DNA from: Gammaproteobacteria bacterium
Lineage (GTDB): Bacteria > Pseudomonadota > Gammaproteobacteria > Chromatiales > Chromatiaceae
Assembly: GCA_021773975.1 (NCBI GenBank)
Contig: JAJFJN010000065.1
Location: forward strand, 1-43,895
Direction: 5' to 3'
DNA: 43,895 bases
Shown: piece by piece, positions 7,138 through 15,683 of the stretch
Layout: every line of letters starts with the position of its first letter
Position numbering within the stretch: the first letter of the stretch is position 1
Notes under the pieces: generated by a model
What the model saw: the letters and a program-made list of their open reading frames with translations, nothing else
Database searches by the model: none
Told to the model about the DNA's origin: nothing
Position numbers and translations under genes: made by a program

Positions 7138-9296
7138 ATACCTTCAGTACTACTAAAGTCAAAAGCAATGGTGGCCGATGGTTCTTGCAAAAAATATCCT
7201 TGGATATAATTTACACCCACTGTCCACAATACCGCCAAGCTATTTGCATCTTCGACTGCTGTAGCAATAGTTTTGATACCATGATCCTGAATACTGGCAT
7301 TGATTTTTGTCAACTCATCCTGCTTTTCTTGTTTTGTTGCAAGATTTTCTACAAACGAAGCATCAAGTTTTACGAAATCAATTGGCAAGCGCTTAAGAAT
7401 GGACTCTGATTTTGAAGCTAATCCGAAATGTGTCACTGCAATTTGGCATTTTATTTTTTTCAGTCCCATTATAAGAGCTTTAGCCTCCTGTGTATGTGCG
7501 CGCAGGTCAGTCTCACGAATCTGAAATGTAAGCCAAGCGCCCTTAGCCTGCTCTTCACGCAAACTATCACATATCATTAACAGTGTTGATGAATCAATAA
7601 GACTGGCGTTAGATATCGTGATAAAAAAGTTTACCTTTCGCCCTTCTTTACGCTGCTTAGTTATCTCCTTAATAGCACGCTTTATAACCCAACGATCTAC
7701 ATCGGCCATTAATCCAGATACTTCTGCTTCTCCAAATATATTAGCGCCTTTTATCTCTTTATCATTGTCATCAATCAAACGAGCCATTACTGCATAGTTC
7801 TCTCTTGAATCACCTTGAAGACTAACCACCGATTGATATAGCAACCGCATTCGATTATTTTGTAATGATTTCTTGATCAACCCCTCTACATTAACCGTTA
7901 TCTCTTCTGTCTCTTCAGCTTCTTCACTCTCTTCTTGCACTGGCTCAACGCTATCTTTTTGCAATCTATCTAAAGGTGCATTATCTTCATAGCCAGGTAA
8001 TGCAGCATTAGCATCATAAATTGAAAATTGATTACCACCATTGGCTCTTGCTATCTCGCAGGCAAAATAAGCATGGTCAATGAAATCCTGGCTCGTAGTC
8101 TTACCTTCAGAGTATGCAATGCCAATACTACAGGTTGGATTAAAGCCATAATCATGTGGCGCAGTAAATTGTTTATCCAATGCTTCACATATACGTCTAG
8201 CTAGCTCTTCGGCTTCACAATTTTCTGAGCATGGACTTAATATCGTAAAAGAGTGATCACAAAAACGTGCAAGAATGTCATTCTCATTTACCGCTTTGGC
8301 AAGAATGCCTGCAACTACTTTGAGAAGCACATCACCCGCAGCAATCCCTGTATGATTTCGAATTGCCCGAAACTGATCAATGCTGACATATAAAAGGCAG
8401 GAACCCCCACCTGGTTCATTAAAGTGCTCTATTGCCTGATCTAGTTTATTTGAAAAGAATGAACGATTATGAAGACTGGTTTGTGCATCTTGCAAGCTGA
8501 GAAGCTCTATCTTTTCTTCCAGCTCTTTTTTTCTAGATTGGTCACGGATAATAATCTGCGTGCAAGGTTCATCATCAATACTGGCGTTGGAAAATTCCAT
8601 TCTGGCATCAAACAGAACACCACTGCTGCTTTGGCACTTTACATCTAATTCAGAAATGCCACTTTTTGTAGGTAACTTACGCAAAAAGCTTTTAAACTTT
8701 TTGTGGTCAATGGGTGCCACCATATCCATAATTGGCAGCCCTTCAATATCCTCCACATCTAAATTACCAAACATTCCCAAATAAGCTGCATTTGCACCTA
8801 TATGCATACCATCATGAATATAAGCAATTGCATTTTGAGAATTTTCTATCAGCGATGCGCAGCGTTGTTCTGACTCCCGTAATTGCCGTTGCAACCCACT
8901 GAGTTGCTGTCGAATTCTGAGGTCATTCAATTCACGCTTTACCACACGTTGTAGACGTTGCAGGTCGTTTTTAGGGATAATATCTCTAATCCCTTGATTG
9001 GCCGTTACATCCGCTTCTTTGGCTATGCCATCCTGATGCAGAACAATAAATGGCAGATCCTGCTTGGCATTTGCGCATATTTTGTATGCATCAGATAACG
9101 ATATATTTCCGTCATTACAGGCATAGAGCGCTATATCAAACTCTACTTTGCCTAATTCATCGATCAATTCATGCGCTGAATCAACTCTTTTTGTATGAAC
9201 CGCCAGCCCCGCATTGCGTAGAGTGCTAATACGCGCCTCAGAGTCATCTCTAGATGGATCAATGATCAGTAACTTGATTGGTGCATCGGCTAACAT
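7134..9296 (-). CDS. FimX-like receiver-PAS-GGDEF-EAL protein with both catalytic motifs degenerate
   Basis: 720 residues. The order is a receiver-like domain (about 1-125, IKLLIIDPSRDD), PAS (about 145-260), GGDEF (about 275-430) and EAL (about 470-715). In place of GGDEF the chain reads ARFCDHSF (about 346-350), and the EAL glutamate site reads NYAVMARL (about 502-504), so neither cyclic-di-GMP synthesis nor hydrolysis is expected. The receiver also looks degenerate at the usual phospho-aspartate (ALYACND). This is the architecture of FimX, a cytoplasmic cyclic-di-GMP-binding protein that controls type IV pilus assembly in Pseudomonas and Xanthomonas. An acidic linker (EEETEEITV-like, about 445-465) precedes the EAL domain. 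Transcribed alone. The exact orthology to FimX is inference. Confidence 0.8.
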   Translation of the reverse strand: MLADAPIKLLIIDPSRDDSEARISTLRNAGLAVHTKRVDSAHELIDELGKVEFDIALYACNDGNISLSDAYKICANAKQDLPFIVLHQDGIAKEADVTANQGIRDIIPKNDLQRLQRVVKRELNDLRIRQQLSGLQRQLRESEQRCASLIENSQNAIAYIHDGMHIGANAAYLGMFGNLDVEDIEGLPIMDMVAPIDHKKFKSFLRKLPTKSGISELDVKCQSSSGVLFDARMEFSNASIDDEPCTQIIIRDQSRKKELEEKIELLSLQDAQTSLHNRSFFSNKLDQAIEHFNEPGGGSCLLYVSIDQFRAIRNHTGIAAGDVLLKVVAGILAKAVNENDILARFCDHSFTILSPCSENCEAEELARRICEALDKQFTAPHDYGFNPTCSIGIAYSEGKTTSQDFIDHAYFACEIARANGGNQFSIYDANAALPGYEDNAPLDRLQKDSVEPVQEESEEAEETEEITVNVEGLIKKSLQNNRMRLLYQSVVSLQGDSRENYAVMARLIDDNDKEIKGANIFGEAEVSGLMADVDRWVIKRAIKEITKQRKEGRKVNFFITISNASLIDSSTLLMICDSLREEQAKGAWLTFQIRETDLRAHTQEAKALIMGLKKIKCQIAVTHFGLASKSESILKRLPIDFVKLDASFVENLATKQEKQDELTKINASIQDHGIKTIATAVEDANSLAVLWTVGVNYIQGYFLQEPSATIAFDFSSTEGI

Positions 9297-9715
9297 AAGT
9301 GTAATTATTATATGATTTTTGACTTTGCTAATCTGTTAATTATATTGCATTTACGATTACGAAATACTGCTTCTTTAAATAAAAAATCAACAGGTACTCA
9401 TTCTATTCGAGCTGTTCACAGAAAGCCGTCATTAATTGCATTAAATACAAACCCACCAAATGCAACGATAACTTATTGACTATTAAACAGAATCGTCATT
9501 TACTTTTAGATATCTTCCCTTTGAAACAGCGCGACAAAGCTAAAAAGCCTTAAAGATATAGAATTTTATTACACCATAAAAATCAATATCTTAACTTTTA
9601 CTCTATACTTAATTACCAACCATATAACAAAATTTAATTATCTTCACATATACCGCCAAATTGGTACAATTAGATATTTTATACATAGTTAAAAATTAAG
9701 GCTCCGACAATTGAT
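9297..9715. other. AT-rich divergent intergenic region
   Basis: 419 bp between the minus-strand FimX-like gene and the plus-strand TPR gene. It is very AT-rich and must contain divergent promoters. I see no open frame, tRNA or strong hairpin. A TATATT-like stretch is common here by composition, so no promoter is called. Confidence 0.5.
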
Positions 9716-10783
9716 ATGTTACGTATATTCTTAGTTGCACTGCTAGTTTTTATAGCCACCCCAGCATCAAGCAATGAACAAGAAACCCTCAATGGGGTTA
9801 AAATATTAATGGAGCAAGGTAATCCAGATAAAGCTATTAAACAGCTCGACAAATTCCTTACATCCAATCCTGACCATGCAGAAGCTCGGTTTCTTAAAGG
9901 CCTAATTCTAGTTAACCAAGATCAACTGGAAGCTGCCATTACGATATTTGAAGCGCTTACTAGAGACTATCCAGAACTGCCCGAACCTTATAACAATTTA
10001 GCTGTTTCCTACTCTGCGCTCGGCCGGTTTGATGATGCTCGCAAAGCGCTACAGTCCGCGATTACCACGCACCCAAGCTATGCCACAGCACATGAAAATC
10101 TTGGCAATATCTACGCCATGATGGCAGCCGATGCCTATAACCACGCCTTGTCACTGGACGACAAGAACACAGCTGCACGCGATAAACTAGCTTTAATGAG
10201 TGACCTTTTTTCTGTGGGCACGATAAATAGCGCACCTCGCCAATCCATCAAACAAGAACAAACACCAGTAAAATCTGCACCAATAAAAGCCATAGTGACC
10301 GCACCTACACCTAAAACACCGCTTACCACCAAAGAGGAACCTGTACTCGCAGCTGCCCCAGATATTGAAGAAGAAGATTCTGAACTGGCAATGCTGATGG
10401 AAGATGATTCCGATAAAGCCAGCGACAATTCTGCATCTGCATTCGAGCAGGATATTCTAACTACAACACGCCAATGGGCGCGGACATGGTCTAATCAGGA
10501 CGCAGTAAGCTATATCAGAAATTACCACCCAAAATTTAAGCCTTCACAGGGCCTATCCAGATCTTCATGGGAAAAACAACGCAAGCAACGTATTGCCAAA
10601 CCACGCTTTATCGAAGTTGAAGTGCTCGATTTCGAGATCACGGCCATAAGTGAAAATGAGGCTAAAATTGAATTTTTACAGACCTACCGTTCAAATACCT
10701 TCAATGATGAAAGTAGAAAATACCTACAGATGAAGAAGGATGGTGACAGCTGGAAAATCATAAGAGAAGTATCGCTTCAATGA
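9716..10783 (+). CDS. Exported TPR protein with C-terminal Csd6-type NTF2-like domain
   Basis: 355 residues. A signal peptide (LRIFLVALLVFIATPASS) is followed by three to four TPR motifs (about 27-165; for example PEPYNNLAVSYSALGRFDDA), a low-complexity proline/threonine and acidic linker (about 170-235), and a C-terminal domain (about 240-355) with W..W...D...Y and a final KYLQMKKDGDSWKIIREV. The same pattern ends the next gene (KRLYWKQEDDGIWRIIYEG), so the two proteins share a domain resembling the C-terminal domain of Helicobacter Csd6. The protein should be periplasmic and lacks an enzyme domain, suggesting a scaffold or partner. Its TGA overlaps the next ATG by 4 bp, so the genes are translationally coupled. 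Confidence 0.8.
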   Translation: MLRIFLVALLVFIATPASSNEQETLNGVKILMEQGNPDKAIKQLDKFLTSNPDHAEARFLKGLILVNQDQLEAAITIFEALTRDYPELPEPYNNLAVSYSALGRFDDARKALQSAITTHPSYATAHENLGNIYAMMAADAYNHALSLDDKNTAARDKLALMSDLFSVGTINSAPRQSIKQEQTPVKSAPIKAIVTAPTPKTPLTTKEEPVLAAAPDIEEEDSELAMLMEDDSDKASDNSASAFEQDILTTTRQWARTWSNQDAVSYIRNYHPKFKPSQGLSRSSWEKQRKQRIAKPRFIEVEVLDFEITAISENEAKIEFLQTYRSNTFNDESRKYLQMKKDGDSWKIIREVSLQ

Positions 10784-12012
10784 GGCCAAAACCCACTACT
10801 TACTTTTTAATTTTAATCAGCTGTCTTTGGTCACTACAGACAGAAGCTGCGCCAAAAATAGGCGTTCACCCACAGCCAATTCAACTTAAGGAAGAAGCGC
10901 TGCTGGTTGACACACTCAACCATATCCGTGACAGGCACATGGATGAAGCACTGCAAAGCATTGAAACATTAGTCGAACTAAATCCTAATTTTCGACTAGC
11001 TCAACTAGTATATGGTGACCTACTACTGGCAAAAAGCCAGCCAATTGGTGGGTTCGGCAATTTTTCAGTAGAAACCAAAGGACGTATTGACGAACTGCGT
11101 GATGAAGCACGGACTCGTCTTCGCAGCCACCTCTCACAACCGCAGCAAGGCACTCTACCTGCCAATCTATTACGTCTATCTGCCAACCAGAAGCGGATTA
11201 TTGTGGTGGATTTGGAGATGTCTCGCCTCTACTTGTTTGAAAATAACAATGGCACCCCACGTTTACTCTCAAACTTTTACGTATCTATCGGTAAAAATGG
11301 CACAGCAAAGCAAGTTGAAGGTGATTTAAAAACACCGGTAGGTGTCTATTTTATTTCACAACATATTCCTGGAGAAAAACTTCCTGATCTATACGGTGCC
11401 GGGGCATTTCCAATTGATTACCCTAACCCCTGGGATCTCCGACTGGGGCATACCGGTTATGGCATATGGATTCATGGTGTTCCCAGCAACACCTACAGTA
11501 GAGCACCACGCTCCAGTGAAGGCTGCATCGCACTGGCAAATGCTGATTTTGAATCACTTATCCCACTTATTGATATTGAAAAAACACCTGTTATCCTTGC
11601 CAAAAAAGTAGATTGGCAAGCACCATCAATTATTGAGCAACAACGAAAAGAGCTAGAAAAATCTATCGAGAAATGGCGCAAAAACTGGGAGAGCCGCGAT
11701 ATTTTGCAATATGCGACAAATTACTCGCGATTATTCAAAGTGGGTCACCATAATTACGAAAGCTGGATCGCGTACAAAAAAGTCATAAACAAAGAAAAAA
11801 CTCAAATTAAAATCAGCTTATCTAATGTCAGTATTTTTTCTGACCCTGGCGAAGATGGCTTAGCTGTTGTGCGTTTTAACCAAAATTACAGTAGCAATAA
11901 CTACAGTGGTAACGCACACAAACGCCTGTACTGGAAACAAGAAGATGATGGAATATGGCGCATCATTTACGAAGGACCGGCAACCAACACCTCATCATTA
12001 GCTAGAAACTAA
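10780..12012 (+). CDS. L,D-transpeptidase/carboxypeptidase (YkuD) with Csd6-like C-terminal domain
   Basis: 410 residues with an N-terminal signal peptide (TYFLILISCLWSLQTEA), a TPR-like helical region (about 40-115), a YkuD catalytic domain (about 137-275) and an NTF2-like C-terminal domain (about 290-400). The catalytic signature is intact: WIHGVP with His232 and SSEGCIAL with Cys249. YkuD enzymes either cross-link peptidoglycan, attach lipoproteins or, in Csd6/Pgp2, trim tetrapeptides to tripeptides. The three-part layout with the C-terminal domain is that of Csd6, so L,D-carboxypeptidase activity is a reasonable guess, but sequence alone does not separate the two reactions. It is the second gene of the operon with the TPR protein. 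The convergent neighbour is an M14 peptidase. Confidence 0.85.
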   Translation: MRPKPTTYFLILISCLWSLQTEAAPKIGVHPQPIQLKEEALLVDTLNHIRDRHMDEALQSIETLVELNPNFRLAQLVYGDLLLAKSQPIGGFGNFSVETKGRIDELRDEARTRLRSHLSQPQQGTLPANLLRLSANQKRIIVVDLEMSRLYLFENNNGTPRLLSNFYVSIGKNGTAKQVEGDLKTPVGVYFISQHIPGEKLPDLYGAGAFPIDYPNPWDLRLGHTGYGIWIHGVPSNTYSRAPRSSEGCIALANADFESLIPLIDIEKTPVILAKKVDWQAPSIIEQQRKELEKSIEKWRKNWESRDILQYATNYSRLFKVGHHNYESWIAYKKVINKEKTQIKISLSNVSIFSDPGEDGLAVVRFNQNYSSNNYSGNAHKRLYWKQEDDGIWRIIYEGPATNTSSLARN

Positions 12013-12055
12013 CTAAGTTTGCCCCTTTTGCTTCTCCCAACCCATCTATATCAAA

Positions 12056-12997
12056 TCAGTTTTTACTGGGCACATCTATTGTTTCCAAATCCTGCATAAA
12101 TGCCTGCAATCCTTTATATACAGGCGGCGTATCTTTAGGGATATTAGCTTTTATCCATTTCACCAAGTCTATCCATATGCGCGTAACCTCTTTTGAACGA
12201 GGCATAATTCCTGCGTGTTTAAGCTCAATAGTAACAACCGGGATATTTTTTTGTAGGCCAGCATAATTACCCAATGAACCCGGATAAGTACCCAGTAAAT
12301 TCAAATGAAGCTGGCCCAATTTACCCGGTCCTTTTGGAGGACCATCAAAATCTACAACACCATAGGGCGCATGAACAGAAACAATTACATCTGGACGAAA
12401 ACGCTCAATCTCTTTAGCTAGCCACAAACTTTCAGGCTCACTTAATGCCATTGGCCCCGGATAACGCCGAGGATTACGACCTGTTCGCCTAGCCCAATAA
12501 GCACCCAAAGCATTTGCATCCCAATCTGGTGTCGGAAAATTCCGATTAAGGTCAACACCATTGGAATTTACCCGCAGTGCATCACCCTCGCGTAGCAGCC
12601 CATCAGGGTTAAGTAAGGGAATAACCTTCCAGTGAAACAGGCCTGAATGGTATTTATCAAGAATACGCATCCATTTAAAGACAATACTGATGGAGCTAAG
12701 CTCATCAGCATGAATGCCGCCAATAAGCATTACACGTGCTTTGGGCTTTTTAGGAGGGCGTGGAGGATAGATCTTTTCCAGAATTGGTCTACCTTCTACC
12801 GAATAATCTCCCGTAGTTGCCAATCCATTCCTGCTTTTACAGTCACGGGTAGAAACAGAAGCAAGTCGCTTGGCAACTTGCAAACATGCCTGCTGTGCTA
12901 CCTTTACCCCTTTGGGATTCTGTTTTTTACCCGCATGCGCTCCGCTCATCAACATCAAAACCACAATAAGCAGACACCCTTTTTTTATTGCTAGCAT
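12056..12997 (-). CDS. Exported M14 zinc carboxypeptidase, probably acting on peptidoglycan peptides
   Basis: 313 residues. A hydrophobic leader (CLLIVVLMLMSGAHA) targets it to the periplasm. M14 hallmarks are complete: zinc ligands His96 and Glu99 (GGIHADE), substrate-binding NSNGVDLNRNFP (about 144-155), third ligand His209 (VSVHAPYG) and catalytic Glu258 (VTIELKHAG). The family includes MpaA, which cuts the D-Glu-mDAP bond of murein tripeptides, and Csd4/Pgp1, D,L-carboxypeptidases that shape helical cells. The gene converges on the YkuD operon with 43 bp between stops, so the three genes may form one cell-wall remodelling locus. MpaA is normally cytoplasmic, so an exported Csd4-like role fits better; this is inference. 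Confidence 0.85.
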   Translation of the reverse strand: MLAIKKGCLLIVVLMLMSGAHAGKKQNPKGVKVAQQACLQVAKRLASVSTRDCKSRNGLATTGDYSVEGRPILEKIYPPRPPKKPKARVMLIGGIHADELSSISIVFKWMRILDKYHSGLFHWKVIPLLNPDGLLREGDALRVNSNGVDLNRNFPTPDWDANALGAYWARRTGRNPRRYPGPMALSEPESLWLAKEIERFRPDVIVSVHAPYGVVDFDGPPKGPGKLGQLHLNLLGTYPGSLGNYAGLQKNIPVVTIELKHAGIMPRSKEVTRIWIDLVKWIKANIPKDTPPVYKGLQAFMQDLETIDVPSKN

Positions 12998-13072
12998 CGT
13001 TTTTATTTTAATTTTTTATAACTAAGCGGCTTGAATAGAACCAAATCAAAATTCAACACATATTGGCAGCTA

Positions 13073-14326
13073 TTATTTAGCACAGCGAATACCTACATCC
13101 CGAAAACCATCCGTAGGAATACCTTTTTCCCGGTGCGAGGTAGTGTAGTATAGCGGTAAATTATAGTGCCCCATTCCTCCCCAGCCTCCTCCGCGTATCA
13201 CTTTATAATGCTCTCCATATTTGGGGTCTTTATGATCTTCACCACCAGGGTATGCCTTATACCAGTCATCCACCCACTCAGCGACATTACCAGTCATATC
13301 ATAGAGGCCATAGGGGCTTTTGCCTTCTTCATAAGAACCCACGGCTACTGCACCGCCAAAATTGGATTGATTGTTGGATTTTTTAGGGCTGTACTCATCT
13401 CCCCAGGGATAATTTCTGCCATCAATTCCTCTGGCCGCTTTCTCCCATTCTGTTTCCGTTGGCAATCGTTTTCCTCTCCATCGGCAATACGCAGCGGCCG
13501 CATACCAATGCACAGTGTGTACTGGAAAATCCCCTTGGTCTTTTGGGTAAACACCGTTTATCCAGTATGCCGGGGGGGGGATTCTTACCCTTCCCTGCAT
13601 AGCTACTACAAACTCTTCATACTGTTGATTGGTTACTTCATATTTATCGATATAATACGCATCCAACGTTACAGTACGTTTAGGTCTCTCATTTAGGTAA
13701 TAAGGGGTGCTACCAAATCTTAGCCCCATCGCATCGGTATCTACCGCATCACTCCCCATGATGAAGTCGCCTGCTGGAATATAGGCCATATCATCTGGAG
13801 CAGGTATAGATTCTACCTCTGCTTTAACTATTTTTGTCTTTTTGCCACTTGCAACGGGTCGCTGTCCACTCTGACCAGCAAGCATCCTGACGTAAGCCAA
13901 TACATCCAACCGCTCTGACTTACTTAATACCTCTTTCCATGCTGGCATATACATGCGGGAATCAGGATCTTGGATGATGCCATCATTGATGCTCTTCATC
14001 AGCTCTGCATCTGTTCGGCTCATTCGCTCTACATCATTCACAAAATCAACCGGCTTTGGTTTTACCGCAATACCAATAGCACCATCACCTTTACCCTCTT
14101 TACCATGACAATAAAAACAGTACTTCATGTAGATAACTTTGCCGTTATCCTGATTAACATTTGCAGCAGCCTGAGCCGAGTAGCTGAAGGTCAATAACAT
14201 CATATTGCCAACAACTACTCCACAAGCGAGCATTTTTAATTTTATAAACACTCTTCGCGTAAAAAAACCATCCCGCCGGATTTTGCATTCATTCTTAATT
14301 AAAGCCATTAATTCAGTCTCTATCAT
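13073..14326 (-). CDS. Exported fusion: monoheme cytochrome c plus SUMF1/FGE-fold domain
   Basis: 417 residues from ATG 14326; an ATG at 14308 is an equally plausible start. A long basic N-terminus and hydrophobic core (MLACGVVVGNMMLLTFSYSAQA) should direct export. A class I cytochrome c domain follows (about 55-150) with heme site CFYCH (Cys70, Cys73, His74) and probable axial Met127 (YMPAW). A SUMF1 domain fills about 178-415: FIMGSDAVDTD, then GKRLPTETEWEKAARG, YGLYDMTGNVAEWVDDWY and RGGGWGG. The two cysteines that bind copper in true formylglycine-generating enzyme are absent (GGGWGGMGHYNLPLYY), so sulfatase activation is unlikely. NirV is a known SUMF1-type protein linked to nitrite reductase. 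A paralogous fusion lies just upstream, 34 bp away, in the same direction. Confidence 0.85.
   Translation of the reverse strand: MIETELMALIKNECKIRRDGFFTRRVFIKLKMLACGVVVGNMMLLTFSYSAQAAANVNQDNGKVIYMKYCFYCHGKEGKGDGAIGIAVKPKPVDFVNDVERMSRTDAELMKSINDGIIQDPDSRMYMPAWKEVLSKSERLDVLAYVRMLAGQSGQRPVASGKKTKIVKAEVESIPAPDDMAYIPAGDFIMGSDAVDTDAMGLRFGSTPYYLNERPKRTVTLDAYYIDKYEVTNQQYEEFVVAMQGRVRIPPPAYWINGVYPKDQGDFPVHTVHWYAAAAYCRWRGKRLPTETEWEKAARGIDGRNYPWGDEYSPKKSNNQSNFGGAVAVGSYEEGKSPYGLYDMTGNVAEWVDDWYKAYPGGEDHKDPKYGEHYKVIRGGGWGGMGHYNLPLYYTTSHREKGIPTDGFRDVGIRCAK
13572..13580. repeat. Nine-base C tract (coding strand) inside the cytochrome-SUMF1 gene
   Basis: Nine consecutive G on the plus strand encode the IPPPAYWI turn of the SUMF1 domain on the minus strand. 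A tract of this length can slip during replication and a change of one base would truncate the protein. It is also a typical site of sequencing error; the present count keeps the frame open. Confidence 0.7.
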
Positions 14327-14360
14327 TTATCTTCGAGTGTAATACCAGAGAGATTCACTA

Positions 14361-15467
14361 CTATGGATCCTGGAGGCAACGAAAACCAAAGCTGAAATTC
14401 TTTGTCATGGGATGAAAGAAAATCCGGTTATAGGTTGGCGCACTAATACCACATCGATAATAGGTGCAGTCGTACCAAGAGCCTCCTTTCACTACACGAT
14501 ACATCTCACCCTCATTGGGGTCTTTATGGGTACTTCCCGGATAAGCCTTGTACCAACTGGCCGTCCACTCAAAGACATTGCCCGCCATATCGTAAAGCCC
14601 ATAGGGACTCCTTCCATTTTCAAAAGAACCAACCTTCATTGTCTTACCTAAGCCATGCTGAGGGGTGTTGCCTTTATTCTTATCAAACTCATTACCCCAA
14701 GGAAACACCCTGCCATCAGTCCCTCTTGCTGCCTTTTCCCACTCATATTCGGTTGGCAGTCGTTTTCCTGCCCACTCGCAGTAATCATTGGCCTCTTGCC
14801 AGCTGACAAATACAACAGGGTAATCCTCATTGCCCTCTGGAATACTGTTATTATTTTTTACCCAATCATCTGGCAGAACATGTCCAGTTGCTTGAACGAA
14901 AACCTTATATTTAGCATTAGTCACTTCATAGAGATCAATATAGTAATCAGGAAGATATTTTTTATGCGCCGGCCCCGATTTCGGCCACCAATCATCTGTA
15001 CCCATCGTAAATTCACCCGCAGGCACCAATACCATCTCCTTGGGGGGATTAGGTTTGATGCTGACTGCTTGAGAAGAGGAAGAAGCACCTGCCAGTGCAA
15101 CCTTGTAGACTCTATCCTCTAATGGCACTTTGTAGCGCCCATCAATCTCTAGAAAACGCTGGCTATAATCGGCATTGTGACACTGTAGACACTCTTTATC
15201 TGTCGTGTAATCAATGGCTGGACGCTGCTGCTGCGCATGACAGAGGGCGCAATTTGGCTGCCCTGTTTCCAAATAGTCGGCAATACGCTCCTGCTGAACA
15301 GCGTTCTTTGATTCAACCGGAAAAGGAATCTCTGATACCCCTTCATTTTGCTCTGCGGAAGCAATCAAAACTGAGATTGGAAGCATGAATAAGCAAAGCA
15401 GCAGAAAAACCCAGTATTTAAGGTTTTTTACCGTTTTATTTTCATAAGAAACAGCTGGATTCAGCAT
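14361..15467 (-). CDS. Exported fusion: diheme c-type segment plus SUMF1/FGE-fold domain
   Basis: I start at ATG 15467, giving 368 residues; the frame also opens with TTG at 15485. A leader (YWVFLLLCLFMLPISVLIASA) is followed by a short segment with two heme-binding sites, CALCH (about 73-77) and CLQCH (about 93-97), like a fragment of a multiheme cytochrome. A SUMF1 domain (about 148-365) follows: GEFTMGTDDWW, GKRLPTEYEWEKAARG, YGLYDMAGNVFEWTASWY and GGSWYDCTYYRCG. Unlike its neighbour it has two cysteines spaced C-x4-C (334 and 339) near the place of the copper-binding pair of formylglycine-generating enzyme, though shifted by one residue. First gene of the probable two-gene operon; a 34-bp gap leads to the second fusion. 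It should act in the periplasm. The function is unknown. Confidence 0.82.
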   Translation of the reverse strand: MLNPAVSYENKTVKNLKYWVFLLLCLFMLPISVLIASAEQNEGVSEIPFPVESKNAVQQERIADYLETGQPNCALCHAQQQRPAIDYTTDKECLQCHNADYSQRFLEIDGRYKVPLEDRVYKVALAGASSSSQAVSIKPNPPKEMVLVPAGEFTMGTDDWWPKSGPAHKKYLPDYYIDLYEVTNAKYKVFVQATGHVLPDDWVKNNNSIPEGNEDYPVVFVSWQEANDYCEWAGKRLPTEYEWEKAARGTDGRVFPWGNEFDKNKGNTPQHGLGKTMKVGSFENGRSPYGLYDMAGNVFEWTASWYKAYPGSTHKDPNEGEMYRVVKGGSWYDCTYYRCGISAPTYNRIFFHPMTKNFSFGFRCLQDP

Positions 15468-15683
15468 ATAAAATATGACCCACAACTAGAGTAAAATCAA
15501 AGATTTCCATTCTGCTCAGAGGCAACCTCCATGTCAAGGAAGATGCTTTACTGCATACACACCACTCCCTTTAGTAACTTTAGTCTCTTCCAGACTATTT
15601 TCCACATAAAATAGCCCCAAAACACACCGATCCACCCTGCTTCATGGTTTAATTACCCTTTCAATAGAAACATAGCCAACACC

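Noticed and set aside
13166-13696. 176-codon plus-strand frame
   Set aside because: Antisense to the SUMF1 domain of a well-supported gene; no family signature.
14655-15122. 155-codon plus-strand frame
   Set aside because: Antisense to the second heme-SUMF1 gene; a shadow frame.
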